Shown here one piece after another: positions 1-10,433 of a DNA stretch of 64,000 bases. Made by a program: the position numbers and the translations under genes. The stretch is taken from the NCBI RefSeq assembly GCF_900496965.1, contig NZ_UFQB01000025.1, positions 1 to 64,000 of the forward strand, in the 5' to 3' direction. This stretch comes from Achromobacter agilis. GTDB taxonomy: Bacteria > Pseudomonadota > Gammaproteobacteria > Burkholderiales > Burkholderiaceae_B. Under the pieces are notes generated by a model. The model was not told the DNA's origin and ran no database searches. It saw only the letters and a program-made list of their open reading frames with translations. Position 1 is the stretch's first letter. Each line of letters begins with the position of its first letter.

Positions 1-183
1 CCTTGGGGGGCAGCAAGCCGAAGGCGCAGCGTGGGGGCATCTTTTGCCGCCGGGCCGCCCCAAGGCAAAAGCGGCCCCCTTGTCAGGCATCAAGCGCGTT
101 GCGTGCTGCGTGGGGGCTTTTTTGATACGCTGAGGGTACGGACAGGGGCAGTGGGGCCTTTGCGGCATATCTAGGAGCACGAC
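1..183. other. Intergenic leader with G-rich near-repeats
   Basis: No gene is seen here. Two similar short stretches, each ending in GCGTGGGGGC (about 27-38) or GCTGCGTGGGGGC (about 105-117), sit either side of a G/C-rich imperfect hairpin. They resemble intergenic repeats common in Alcaligenaceae, but too few copies are visible to define a family. An AGGAG ribosome-binding site at about 172-176 serves the next gene. Confidence 0.3.
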
Positions 184-837
184 ATGGAACTTTCGAGTTT
201 GTCATTTTCCGATCACGAGTCGATTCCCGAGCGCTATGCGTTCGGCAAGATCGATGCGCAATCGCACGTCGCGCTGGCAGACAACTTCAACCCGCAATTT
301 TCCTGGGACGACGTTCCGGCGGGCACGCAGTCGTTTGCCCTGATCTGCCACGATCCCGACGTGCCATCGAGTCCCGACGACGTCAACCAGGAAGGCCGCG
401 AGGTGCCGGCCGATCTGCCGCGCGTGGACTTCTTCCATTGGGTGCTGGTGGACCTGGCCGCCGACTTGCGCGAGATCGAGGAAGGTTCCTTCTCCAACGG
501 CATCACGCCGCGCGGCAAGGGCGGTCCCCTGGCGCCCATGGATTCCCGCCAGGGCATTAACTCCTATTCCTCGTGGTTCGCGAACGACCACGACATGAGC
601 GGGGACTACTTCGGCTATGACGGTCCGTGCCCGCCCTGGAACGATGCGCTGGTGCACCGCTATGTGTTCACGCTGTACGCGCTGGATGTGCACAGCCTGA
701 ACCTGCAGGGTTCGTTCACCGGCGAAGACGCGCTGCGGGCGATGCAGGGCCACGTGCTGGGCAAGGCGTCCCTCACGGGCACCTATACGCTCAACCCGAC
801 GCTGGCTCCCAAGCAGATCGGCGCCACCTCGGCCTGA
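184..837 (+). CDS. YbhB/YbcL (Raf kinase inhibitor-like, PEBP) family protein
   Basis: This 217-residue protein belongs to the phosphatidylethanolamine-binding protein family. Visible family signatures are HDPDVPSS near residue 57, the DFFHWVL strand near residue 85, and the HRYVFTLYAL strand near residue 160. Bacterial members are cytosolic or periplasmic and mostly of unknown role. No signal peptide is seen, so a cytosolic location is likely. The ATG follows an AGGAG site by seven bases. The gene stands alone and ends at a strong bidirectional hairpin shared with the convergent exporter gene. Confidence 0.88.
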   Translation: MELSSLSFSDHESIPERYAFGKIDAQSHVALADNFNPQFSWDDVPAGTQSFALICHDPDVPSSPDDVNQEGREVPADLPRVDFFHWVLVDLAADLREIEEGSFSNGITPRGKGGPLAPMDSRQGINSYSSWFANDHDMSGDYFGYDGPCPPWNDALVHRYVFTLYALDVHSLNLQGSFTGEDALRAMQGHVLGKASLTGTYTLNPTLAPKQIGATSA

Positions 838-849
838 TCCGCGCCGCCA

Positions 850-881
850 CAAAAAGGCCGCAAATCTTGCGGCCTTTTTTT
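850..881. terminator. Bidirectional rho-independent terminator
   Basis: A perfect stem AAAGGCCGCAA / TTGCGGCCTTT is flanked by an A-run on one side and a T-run on the other. It lies between the convergent PEBP and RhtB genes and can serve both strands. Confidence 0.85.
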
Positions 882-898
882 GCGTCCGCGAAAGCGGC

Positions 899-1537
899 TC
901 AGCCCATTGCGCGTTTCAGCCGCAGCAGCGCCAATCCAAAGGTGATGAATAGGGCGCCGACCAGGCGGTTGATCCAGACCACGATACGGGGCTGGCGCAG
1001 CAGCCGCCGGGCGCGGTGGGCCAGCGTGCCGTATGCCAGCAGCGACGCCAGCGACATGGCCGTGAAGATCCCGGTCAGGATGAAGAATTGCGGCGCCAGC
1101 GGCGCGGTGGCGTCCAGGAACTGGGGAAACAGCGCCGTGAAGAACAGGATGGGCTTGGGGTTCATCGTCGCCACGAGGGCGGCTTCCAGATAGAGCCGGC
1201 CGGCGCTGCGCGGCACCGGCGCGGCGGCCTCGGCAGAGGACGGCGCAAGGTTCGATCGGCCCAGGAGGTGGCGCAGGCCGATATAGAGCAGGTAGGCGGC
1301 GCCCGCCAGCTTGAGAAGCATGAACAGCATGGCGGACGATTGCAGCACCACGCCCAGCCCCAGCATGGCGGCGGCAGACAGCAGAAACAGGCCGGTGACG
1401 TTGCCCAGGGTGGATGGCAGCACGGCCCGGAACCCGCCCGCCGCGCCGTTGCGGATGGCAAGCAGGGTGGCGGGGCCGGGGCTGATGACGCTGATTGCAG
1501 CTACTAGCGAGTAGGTTATGAGCGTGGCGCTTTGCAT
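899..1537 (-). CDS. LysE/RhtB family amino-acid exporter
   Basis: This 212-residue integral membrane protein has the RhtB/LysE layout. The N-terminal helix carries the signature SPGPATLLAIRNG (about residues 19-31), and three further hydrophobic segments precede a hydrophilic linker at about 98-112. The conserved ATMNPKPILFF follows, and two C-terminal helices complete about six membrane spans. Members export amino acids such as homoserine, threonine or lysine, or homoserine lactones. The substrate cannot be told from sequence. It stands alone, convergent with the PEBP gene and divergent from glyA. Confidence 0.88.
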   Translation of the reverse strand: MQSATLITYSLVAAISVISPGPATLLAIRNGAAGGFRAVLPSTLGNVTGLFLLSAAAMLGLGVVLQSSAMLFMLLKLAGAAYLLYIGLRHLLGRSNLAPSSAEAAAPVPRSAGRLYLEAALVATMNPKPILFFTALFPQFLDATAPLAPQFFILTGIFTAMSLASLLAYGTLAHRARRLLRQPRIVVWINRLVGALFITFGLALLRLKRAMG

Positions 1538-1742
1538 GAAAGTTTCTCAAGTCGGGTTGAGACGGATTTTCGGTGCCGGCAGGATGGCGTGGTTTTCGCA
1601 CCCATCCAAGGAATTTTGCCCGGGTTCCAGGCATTTTGGGGGCATTTGATTCTGTCCGACGCGGTAAACTATCCGTCATTCTCCGGGTTTACCCACCCGG
1701 GCGCAGTTTCCTCCTCTCTTACCGCCTCAGGAACCCCCCGTC

Positions 1743-2993
<1,251 letters not shown>

Positions 2994-3040
2994 GCCCGCT
3001 ACCCGCCTGCGGGCCCCGTGCCCGCAAGCTGGCCCAGTCT

Positions 3041-3073
3041 AAGGGACGGCCCCGCAAGGCGCCGTCCCTTTGC
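3041..3073 (+). terminator. glyA terminator
   Basis: A perfect 10-bp stem, AAGGGACGGC pairing with GCCGTCCCTT around a 10-base loop, lies 47 bases after the glyA stop and is followed by TTGC. Confidence 0.75.
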
Positions 3074-3176
3074 TTTCCGGGCCGCAAGCCGCGGATTAGC
3101 CCGTATTGGCGCTGGCGGGCCGGCGCGTCGTTACAATATGCTTAACTATTGCCACTAGTGCCTTTAGGGATCACAC

Positions 3177-3656
3177 ATGCGGTGTCCATTTTGCGGCAAT
3201 GCCGAAACACAGGTCGTCGACAGCCGGGTCTCGGAAGAGGGCGACGCCATCCGCCGTCGCCGCCGCTGCCTGTCCTGTGACAAGCGATTCACCACCTACG
3301 AGCGGGTGGAGCTCGCCATGCCTTCCGTCGTGAAGCGCAATGGCAGCCGCAGCGACTACGATCCCGGCAAGCTGCGTGCGAGCCTGAGTCTGGCGCTGCG
3401 CAAGCGGCCCGTCAGCACGGAAGACGTGGACGCGGCGGTCGCCCGCATCGAAGAGCAGCTGCTGGCCAGCGGGCTGCGGGAAGTGCCCACCGAGCACATC
3501 GGCGAACTGGTCATGAACGAGCTGCGCAAGCTCGACAAGGTGGCCTACGTGCGGTTCGCGTCGGTCTACAAGAGCTTCGAGGACATCGGCGAGTTCGTCG
3601 AGGCCATCCGCGAGATGCAAGGACCCCTGTTGCCCGGGAAGCTGCGCAAGGAATAG
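3177..3656 (+). CDS. nrdR: Transcriptional repressor NrdR
   Basis: This 159-residue protein is of standard length for NrdR, the ATP/dATP-sensing repressor of ribonucleotide reductase genes. The N-terminal zinc ribbon has two CxxC pairs (CPFC at residues 3-6 and CLSC at about 31-34). It is followed by RFTTYERVE and an ATP-cone domain (VVKRNGSR onward), ending with the conserved [13 protein letters not shown]. It lies downstream of glyA after the terminator, with its own AT-rich promoter area containing TACAAT at 3132-3137. Confidence 0.97.
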   Translation: MRCPFCGNAETQVVDSRVSEEGDAIRRRRRCLSCDKRFTTYERVELAMPSVVKRNGSRSDYDPGKLRASLSLALRKRPVSTEDVDAAVARIEEQLLASGLREVPTEHIGELVMNELRKLDKVAYVRFASVYKSFEDIGEFVEAIREMQGPLLPGKLRKE

Positions 3657-3671
3657 CCCGCGCGGACGCGG

Positions 3672-4634
3672 TTATTGCAAGGCGGCCGAGCGCGCCAGGC
3701 TGGGTGTCAGCGGCTGGAACTTGCGCCAGACGCGCCGCATGTGCTGCGCCGATCCGAAGCCGGATTTCTCCGCCACGCGCTCCAGGTCCAGCCGGGTATC
3801 GCGCAGCAGGTCGCGCGCGAGCGCGACGCGTATCTGATAGAGATAGTCCATCGGCGTGCATCCCGCGTGTTCGCGGAACAGCCGCGTTAGGTGGCGGGCG
3901 CTGGTATGGGCATGGTCCGCCAGCGATTGCGCCGACCAGGCGGCGGCCGGGTCGCGTATGACCGCATCCTGCACCCGGTGCACGCCCGGATGCAGGTGGC
4001 TGCGGTGTTCCAGCCAGGGCGACAGTGTCGAATCCGTGCCGGCGCGCCGCTGATAGACCACCATGTCGCGCGCCACCTCGCAGGCGACGCGAGGCCCGCA
4101 ATGGCGTGACACCATATGCAGCGCCAGGTCGATTCCGGCCGTGATCCCCGCGCTGCTGACCAGTTTGCCGTCCTCGACGAAGATGCGGTTGTCGTGCAGC
4201 CGCGCGCTCGGGTCGATGTTGGCCAGCTGCTCCAGGCAGGTATGGTGCGTGGTGCATTCGCGCTGCCGGGTAAGGCCGGCGGCGGCGGCGAACAGCGCGC
4301 CCGCGCAGACGGTCATCAGCGTGAAGCCGTCCGCGGGGTGGCGGACGGCCAGCCAGTCGATGATGGCCCGGGCGTGCGGGTCTTCCAGGCGCGTGGGCTT
4401 GCCCACGATGCCCGAGATGATGACCAGCGCTTCCGGCGGCAAGGCCGCCGGAAGCGCCTTGATATGGGCTAGGTGCAGGCCGGGAATACCGCTTTCGACC
4501 TCCCGGGACGGGCCGCAGAAATGCTGTTCGAACGAGCCGGGGCACAGTTTGTTGGCGACCCGGAACGCCTCCGCCGGGCCGGCCACGTCCAGCAGGACGA
4601 TGCCGTGCGACAGCACGAAATACACCGGAACCAT
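3672..4634 (-). CDS. GlxA-type AraC family transcriptional regulator
   Basis: This 320-residue regulator has two parts. The first is an N-terminal DJ-1/PfpI-like domain of about 190 residues, with the nucleophile-elbow-like segment TVCAGALF and the family patch SSAGITAGIDLALH. The second is a C-terminal AraC double helix-turn-helix (about 215-310) containing SARHLTRLFREHAGCTP and RVAEKSGFGSAQHMRRV. Such proteins usually activate neighbouring catabolic genes. It lies 17 bases downstream of the isochorismatase-like gene on the same strand, so the two probably form an operon. The ATG at 4634 was chosen because the protein then begins directly with the domain strand VPVYFVL. Confidence 0.88.
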   Translation of the reverse strand: MVPVYFVLSHGIVLLDVAGPAEAFRVANKLCPGSFEQHFCGPSREVESGIPGLHLAHIKALPAALPPEALVIISGIVGKPTRLEDPHARAIIDWLAVRHPADGFTLMTVCAGALFAAAAGLTRQRECTTHHTCLEQLANIDPSARLHDNRIFVEDGKLVSSAGITAGIDLALHMVSRHCGPRVACEVARDMVVYQRRAGTDSTLSPWLEHRSHLHPGVHRVQDAVIRDPAAAWSAQSLADHAHTSARHLTRLFREHAGCTPMDYLYQIRVALARDLLRDTRLDLERVAEKSGFGSAQHMRRVWRKFQPLTPSLARSAALQ

Positions 4635-4651
4635 GGGGCCCTCCGCGGACA

Positions 4652-5215
4652 CTAGGCGGCCAGCGCGTCGGCGGCGCGCGCGATGCGGGCGAAGCGCCCT
4701 TGCAGGACCAGTTCGGTGCGGTCGCGGATTTCGGCCGGCGTGTAGTGCTTGCCGGACGGGCTTTGCATGGCAAAGGTCAGGGTGGCATCGGTGGGGAACA
4801 CCACTTTGAAGCCGGCGTCGCTGGCATGGCGCGACGTGGTTTCGCAGCATTGTTCGGTACGGATGCCGCAGACAATAACCCCTTCGATGCCGTGGCCAAG
4901 CAGCCAGTCGTGCAAGCTCGCGCCGCTGGCATCCTTGGCGTAGAGCGACGAATGCACGGTCTTGTGGAATACGGCGCTGGGCGCGATGCGCAGTTCTTTC
5001 AGCGTCTGGACGTGGCCGGAGGCCAGCGAAAAGGGGTTGGCGGGGTCGCTGGAGGTGCTGGTGTGGAACACCTGGAGCACGGGAATGCTGCGGGCGGCGG
5101 CGTCGTCGATCAGCGATTGGATCTGCTCCACGAAGGCCGGGTACTCGGTTTCATCCCAAAACGGACGTTGCCGGAAGGATTCTTGTACGTCGATGACGAT
5201 CAGCGCTTGTTTCAT
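4652..5215 (-). CDS. Isochorismatase-like cysteine hydrolase
   Basis: This 187-residue protein has the expected catalytic triad. The Asp lies in VIDVQESF at residues 7-14, the Lys in AVFHKTVHSS near residue 84, and the nucleophile Cys in RTEQCCETTSRHASD near residue 121. The family includes nicotinamidases, carbamoylases and isochorismatases, and the true substrate is unknown. It is the first gene of a probable two-gene operon with the GlxA-type regulator. The pair is inserted between nrdR and ribD, pointing against them. Confidence 0.88.
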   Translation of the reverse strand: MKQALIVIDVQESFRQRPFWDETEYPAFVEQIQSLIDDAAARSIPVLQVFHTSTSSDPANPFSLASGHVQTLKELRIAPSAVFHKTVHSSLYAKDASGASLHDWLLGHGIEGVIVCGIRTEQCCETTSRHASDAGFKVVFPTDATLTFAMQSPSGKHYTPAEIRDRTELVLQGRFARIARAADALAA

Positions 5216-5372
5216 GGAACCACTCTCCAGGCAGGGAAATCAAAAGGGTGTAATGCCATTTTTACTGCAATTGGGAGTTTTGGGGAGTGCGGCGAAAGAC
5301 GCCCATCGGCCTGAAACGGACATTCGGTGACGGCGCCGTGGCGGACGGCCGGGGAGGCATACAATCCTGAGC

Positions 5373-6524
5373 ATGATGATCTCGAGCGACACCGACGACA
5401 TTTTCTGGATGCGACGCGCCCTGGCGCTGGCGCAGACCGTCATGTACTCCACCGCGCCCAACCCCCGGGTCGGCTGCGTCATCGTGCGCGACGGCCGCGT
5501 GCTGGGCGAAGGGGCGACCCAGCCGCCAGGCGGCCCGCACGCCGAAATCTGCGCCCTGCGCGACGCTCAGGCCCGCGGCGAGTCGGTGGCGGGCGCCACG
5601 CTGTACGTGACCCTGGAGCCTTGCAGCCATTTCGGCCGCACGCCGCCGTGCGTGGACGCCGTGCTGGCGGCCCGTCCGGCGCGGGTGGTGGTGGCCTTGG
5701 GCGACCCGAATCCGCTGGTCAATGGGCAGGGCCTGGCGCGGCTGCGCGATGCCGGCATCGCGGTGGCCACCGGCGTTTGCCGGGAAGAGGCGCTGGCGGT
5801 CAACGCCGGCTTCATTTCCCGCATGAGCCGCGGCCTGCCGTGGGTGTGGATGAAAATGGCGGCGTCGCTGGATGGACGCAGCGCGCTGCATAACGGCGTA
5901 TCGCAATGGATCACGGGCGCCGATGCCCGCGCCGACGGGCATCGCTGGCGGGCGCGCAGCTGCGTGGTCTTGACTGGCATGGGCACTGTCCTGAAAGACG
6001 ATCCGCAGCTCAATGCGAGGGGCGTGGATACGCCCCGCCAGCCGCGCAAGGCGGTCGTGGACGGCCGCTTCGAGATTCCGGAGCACGCCAGGCTGTTCGA
6101 TGGCGCGGAAGTCATACTTTTCACCGCCCGCGAAGATGCGGCCAAAGCCGAGCGCTTGAAGGCCAGGAATGCCCGCGTCGTGGTGCTGCCCGGCGAGGCG
6201 CCGGGCCGGGTGGATCTGCCCGCGATGATGCGTTGGCTGGCCCAGGAACAGGTCAACGAAGTCCATGTGGAGGCCGGCGCCGGCTTGAGCGGCGCGCTGG
6301 TTTCCGCCGGTTGCGTGGACGAATTGCTGCTGTATCTGGCGCCCGTGCTGCTGGGCGATGCGGCAGGCATGGTCCGGCTGCCGATGCTGGAACACCTGGA
6401 TGCCGCGCAGCGCTACGAATTCGTCGATACCGAACGGATGGGCGCGGACCTGCGCGTGCGCGCCCGGGTTGCCGATACGTGGCGGCAATTGATGCAGCGG
6501 GTCGAGTTGCCTGCGCTGTCCTGA
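5373..6524 (+). CDS. ribD: Bifunctional riboflavin deaminase/reductase RibD
   Basis: This 383-residue enzyme carries out the second and third steps of riboflavin synthesis: deamination of the pyrimidine intermediate and NADPH-dependent reduction of its ribosyl side chain. The deaminase half shows the zinc ligands in GGPHAEICAL and PCSHFGRTPPC (about residues 52-93). The reductase half begins near 155 with WVWMKMAASLDGRSA and continues through DPQLNAR to the EAGAGLSGAL region. Two adjacent ATG codons are available, and the first is used here. A TACAAT hexamer lies only eight bases upstream, so the leader may be very short. Confidence 0.97.
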   Translation: MMISSDTDDIFWMRRALALAQTVMYSTAPNPRVGCVIVRDGRVLGEGATQPPGGPHAEICALRDAQARGESVAGATLYVTLEPCSHFGRTPPCVDAVLAARPARVVVALGDPNPLVNGQGLARLRDAGIAVATGVCREEALAVNAGFISRMSRGLPWVWMKMAASLDGRSALHNGVSQWITGADARADGHRWRARSCVVLTGMGTVLKDDPQLNARGVDTPRQPRKAVVDGRFEIPEHARLFDGAEVILFTAREDAAKAERLKARNARVVVLPGEAPGRVDLPAMMRWLAQEQVNEVHVEAGAGLSGALVSAGCVDELLLYLAPVLLGDAAGMVRLPMLEHLDAAQRYEFVDTERMGADLRVRARVADTWRQLMQRVELPALS

Positions 6525-7235
6525 TGCCGTAAACCGTGCCGGTGCAAGGGGTACTAGCACTCGATGTCCGTGGCTGCCAAACGCGCAAGACGCCGCGATG
6601 GCATCAAATTCGAGAGCGCTTTGCGCGTGCATGCCGGTGCGCGTGTCATGACTATTTTCAGCGATGCGCAAAATGAATTGCCACAAAACCGTCAATTGGC
6701 TATAGCATAGGCATATGACTTGGCGATACGCCCTGAAGGCTTAAACCATTCAGCGCCACGCGCCCTCGTCACCACGGATTCCCGTGCCGCGTTATCGGCG
6801 CTTTTTCACGACCGGACCGGCACGCTGCTGAACGAAGACGCAACGCGCCGTTCAGACCGTCCGCTGCCATCGCATAGCGGGCGCTTCGGGTTTACACCCG
6901 CATCATAAGAATCCCCGGGATATCGCTCTTCCCTTCAAAACATTGCTGAGCATTTCATGTGCAGCCGCATAAACCGTGCGTGCATACAGCGATATGCTGA
7001 AAGCGAATGAGCGAACTTCTTCACGTAAGTTGCAATCCCTGACGGAACTTGTGTCTGAAGGGTGCAGCCTAAACGGAAAGGACCCGATCGTGCTCATGGT
7101 TGATGTGTGGCGAAAGCAACATACCATCCGGCCGCCAATGCTTATCGCGAGATTGTCTAGTAATGCGTGGGCGCTGAGGCACAATGGGGACACGTAGGGA
7201 CGTATTGGATTTTTCGCGTGTTGTAGGAGGTTTCC
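6525..7235. other. 711-base intergenic region upstream of prkA
   Basis: No convincing gene is seen. The longest frames (6720-6908 plus, 6976-7197 plus, 6903-7241 minus) overlap each other, lack ribosome-binding sites and show no family motif. The stretch is less GC-rich than the flanking genes. It contains a small hairpin at 6887-6900 (CGGGT-TTAC-ACCCG). It probably holds the promoter and a long leader of the stress-regulated prkA operon. I looked for a sigma-54 -24/-12 pair with correct spacing and did not find one. Confidence 0.5.
7224..7230 (+). promoter_or_regulatory. Strong ribosome-binding site deciding the prkA GTG start
   Basis: TAGGAGG, a near-perfect anti-16S match, sits five bases before the GTG at 7236 and fixes this non-ATG start. 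Confidence 0.85.
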
Positions 7236-9161
7236 GTGCAAAACATCGTCGAAGGCTTCAAGTCGCAGTATGCAAGAGAGCAGGAATCAGAACTCTCCCT
7301 CGAGGAATATCTGAACCTCGCCAAAAGCGATCCCATGGCGTACGCCAGTCCCGCTGAGCGCATGCTGGCCGCGATAGGCGAACCTGAAATCGTGGATACG
7401 CGCAACGACCCACGTCTTTCCCGTTTGTTTTCCAACCGGACCATCCGGCGCTATCCCGCGTTCCAGGAGTTCTACGGCATGGAGGACGTGATCGGGCAGA
7501 TCGTCGCGTTCTTCAAGCATGCCGCGCAGGGCCTGGAAGAGCGCAAGCAAATCCTTTATCTGCTGGGCCCCGTGGGCGGCGGCAAGTCGTCCATCGCGGA
7601 ACGGCTCAAGGCCTTGATGGAGGCTTACCCCATCTATGCCTTGAAGGGGTCGCCGGTCAATGAATCGCCCCTGGGCCTGTTCCATCCGGAACGGTTCGGC
7701 GACACGCTCGAAAAGGAATATGGCATTCCTCGGCGCTACCTGACCGGCATCATGTCGCCGTGGGCAGTGAAGCGCCTGAAGGAATATGACGGCGACATCT
7801 CGCAGTTCAGAGTCGTGCGCCTGAATCCTTCCGTGCTGCGCCAGACCGCCATCGCCAAGACCGAGCCGGGCGACGAAAACAACCAGGACATTTCCTCGCT
7901 GGTCGGCAAGGTGGACATCCGCAAGCTCGACCGTCATTCGCAGGACGATCCGGACGCCTACAGCTATTCCGGCGGGCTGTGCCTGGCGAACCAGGGCCTG
8001 CTCGAGTTCGTGGAAATGTTCAAGGCCCCGATCAAGATGCTGCATCCCTTGCTGACGGCCACCCAGGAAGGCAACTTCAAGGGTACCGAGGGTTTTTCCG
8101 CGATCCCGTTCAACGGCATGATTCTCGCCCACTCGAACGAGTCGGAATGGCAGACCTTCCGCAACAACAAGCACAACGAGGCTTTCCTCGACCGTATCTA
8201 CATCGTCAAGGTGCCTTACTGCCTGCAGGTGTCGGAAGAGGTCCGCATCTACGAGAAGCTGCTGCATCACAGTTCGCTGGCCGCGGCGCCCTGCGCGCCG
8301 GGAACGCTGGACATGATGGCGCAATTCTCGGTGCTGACGCGCCTGAAGGAACCCGAAAACTCCAGCATTTATTCGAAGCTGCGCGTCTACGACGGCGAAA
8401 GCCTGAAGGACGTGGACCCGAAGGCCAAGGCCCTGCAGGAGTACAAGGACTACGCCGGCACCGACGAGGGCATGACGGGCGTTTCCACGCGTTTCGCCTA
8501 CAAGATCCTGTCCAGCGTCTTCAACTACGACCAGACGGAAGTGGCGGCGAACCCGGTGCACCTGATGTACGTGCTCGAACAGCGTATCGGCCGCGAGGAC
8601 TACCCCGAGGAAATCCGCCGGCGGTACCTTGAATTCATCAAGGGCTACCTGGCGCCGCGATACGCGGAATTCATCGGCAAGGAGATCCAGACCGCTTATC
8701 TGGAGTCCTACTCCGAATACGGCCAGAACATTTTCGACCGCTACGTGACGTTCGCCGACTGCTGGATCCAGGACGAGGAATTCCGCGACCCGGAAACCGG
8801 CGAAAGCTTCGACCGCAGCGCGCTCAACGATGAACTGGAAAAGATCGAAAAGCCGGCGGGCATCGCGAACCCGAAGGACTTCCGCAACGAGATCGTGAAC
8901 TTCGTGCTGCGGGCGCGCGCCAACAACAACGGGCGCAACCCCACCTGGACCAGCTATGAAAAGTTGCGCGAAGTGATCGAGAAGAAAATGTTCTCGAACA
9001 CGGAAGACCTGCTCCCCGTGATTTCGTTCAATGCCAAGGCCTCGGCCGAGGACAAGTCGAAACACCAGAGTTTCGTGGATCGCATGGTCGAAAAGGGCTA
9101 CACGGAAAAGCAGGTCAGGCTGCTGTGCGAGTGGTACCTCCGTGTGAGGAAGTCTTCCTGA
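7236..9161 (+). CDS. prkA: PrkA family serine protein kinase (YeaG)
   Basis: This 641-residue protein is of usual length for PrkA/YeaG, an AAA-type protein kinase linked to nitrogen starvation, stationary phase and stress survival. The N-terminal AAA domain carries the P-loop GPVGGGKSS near residue 111 and the family patch HPLLTATQEGNFKGTEG. The C-terminal part is the PrkA kinase-like domain. It uses a GTG start with a strong ribosome-binding site. It leads a three-gene operon with yeaH (12 bases on) and the SpoVR gene (4-base overlap), a conserved trio in proteobacteria. Confidence 0.96.
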   Translation: MQNIVEGFKSQYAREQESELSLEEYLNLAKSDPMAYASPAERMLAAIGEPEIVDTRNDPRLSRLFSNRTIRRYPAFQEFYGMEDVIGQIVAFFKHAAQGLEERKQILYLLGPVGGGKSSIAERLKALMEAYPIYALKGSPVNESPLGLFHPERFGDTLEKEYGIPRRYLTGIMSPWAVKRLKEYDGDISQFRVVRLNPSVLRQTAIAKTEPGDENNQDISSLVGKVDIRKLDRHSQDDPDAYSYSGGLCLANQGLLEFVEMFKAPIKMLHPLLTATQEGNFKGTEGFSAIPFNGMILAHSNESEWQTFRNNKHNEAFLDRIYIVKVPYCLQVSEEVRIYEKLLHHSSLAAAPCAPGTLDMMAQFSVLTRLKEPENSSIYSKLRVYDGESLKDVDPKAKALQEYKDYAGTDEGMTGVSTRFAYKILSSVFNYDQTEVAANPVHLMYVLEQRIGREDYPEEIRRRYLEFIKGYLAPRYAEFIGKEIQTAYLESYSEYGQNIFDRYVTFADCWIQDEEFRDPETGESFDRSALNDELEKIEKPAGIANPKDFRNEIVNFVLRARANNNGRNPTWTSYEKLREVIEKKMFSNTEDLLPVISFNAKASAEDKSKHQSFVDRMVEKGYTEKQVRLLCEWYLRVRKSS

Positions 9162-9173
9162 GCGAGGTGAATC

Positions 9174-10433
9174 ATGAATTCACTGATCGATCGCCGTCTG
9201 AACGGGCGCAATAAAAGTGCCGTCAACCGGGAGCGTTTTCTCCGGCGTTACAAGGACCAGATCCGCAAGGCGGTCCACGGGATGATCCGTGACCGCTCGA
9301 TCCAGGACATGGACCAGGGGGGCGAGATCAACCTGCCCGCCCGTGATATTTCCGAGCCGACTTTCCGGCACGGCACGGGCGGCGACCGCGAGATGGTGCA
9401 CCCCGGCAACCGCGAGTTTGCCAAGGGCGACACCTTCGACCGGCCGCAGGGCGGGCAGGGCGAAGGCGGATCCGAGCCGGGCGAAGGCGAATCGGTGGAC
9501 CAGTTCACCTTCAGCCTGTCCCGCGCCGAATTCCTCAATCTGTTCTTCGAGGACCTGGAGCTGCCGCACATGGCGCGCACCCAGCTGGGCGAGGTCAGCC
9601 AGAAGAAGTGGCAACGCGCGGGCTACACGACTTCGGGCTCGCCCAGCATGCTGAGCATCAGCCGCACGCTCAAGTCGTCGCTGGCGCGCCGCGTCGCGCT
9701 CAGCGTGAAGGCGCGGGCAGACCTCGAAGATGCCGAGGAACGCCTGGCGAAGGCCCGTGAGGCGGGCGCGCCCGCCGACGAGATCCAGGTGCTGGAGCAA
9801 GAGGTCGAGGACTGCCGCGAGCGCCTGGCCCGCGTGCCGTTCCTGGACGACCTGGACTTGCGCTACCGCAACCGCGTGTCGGTTTCCATCCCCATGGCGC
9901 GCGCCGTCATGTTCTGCCTGATGGACGTGTCGGGTTCCATGGACGAGGGCAAGAAAGACCTGGCCAAGCGATTCTTCTCGCTGCTCTATCTGTTCCTGTC
10001 GCGCAAGTACGAGCACGTGGACCTGGTTTTCATCCGCCACACGGACAACGCCGAGGAAGTCGACGAGCAGACGTTCTTCTACGATCCCAAGAGCGGCGGC
10101 ACCATCGTGCTGTCCGCGCTGGAGCTGATGCGCGAGATCCTCGAAAAACGCTACCCGCCCGGGTCCTGGAACGTCTACGCGGCGCAGGCCAGCGACGGCG
10201 ACTCTTTCGGCGCCGACGCGGGCAAGAGCGCCCGCTTTCTGGCCGAGCACCTGCTGCCCGCCACCCGCTACTTCGCCTATATCGAGGTTCCGGACTCGCA
10301 GGAAGCGCGCAAGAGCAGCCTGTGGGCGGAATACGAACAGAAGCTGGAGCCGCATTTCGTGATGCGGCGCATCTGCGAACGCAGCGAAATCTTCCCTGTG
10401 TTCCATGATCTGTTCAAGAAGGAGACCGCATGA
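9174..10433 (+). CDS. yeaH: YeaH/YhbH family protein (DUF444)
   Basis: This 419-residue protein belongs to DUF444 and is encoded in the prkA operon. The N-terminal part is basic. An acidic, glycine-rich linker (about residues 88-110) precedes a von Willebrand A-like domain with the metal-site motif DVSGSMDEGKKD near residue 252. In E. coli its partner YeaG phosphorylates targets during starvation, and YeaH is thought to assist. A cytosolic location is likely. It shares the ATGA overlap with the SpoVR-family gene. Confidence 0.94.
   Translation: MNSLIDRRLNGRNKSAVNRERFLRRYKDQIRKAVHGMIRDRSIQDMDQGGEINLPARDISEPTFRHGTGGDREMVHPGNREFAKGDTFDRPQGGQGEGGSEPGEGESVDQFTFSLSRAEFLNLFFEDLELPHMARTQLGEVSQKKWQRAGYTTSGSPSMLSISRTLKSSLARRVALSVKARADLEDAEERLAKAREAGAPADEIQVLEQEVEDCRERLARVPFLDDLDLRYRNRVSVSIPMARAVMFCLMDVSGSMDEGKKDLAKRFFSLLYLFLSRKYEHVDLVFIRHTDNAEEVDEQTFFYDPKSGGTIVLSALELMREILEKRYPPGSWNVYAAQASDGDSFGADAGKSARFLAEHLLPATRYFAYIEVPDSQEARKSSLWAEYEQKLEPHFVMRRICERSEIFPVFHDLFKKETA

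Noticed and set aside
1538..1742. Glycine riboswitch before glyA
   Set aside because: The 205-base leader shows no paired aptamer-like structure or conserved core that I could recognise.
6525..7235. Sigma-54 promoter before prkA
   Set aside because: Several GG and GC pairs occur, but none has the required 10-base interval with flanking consensus; the closest is off by one.
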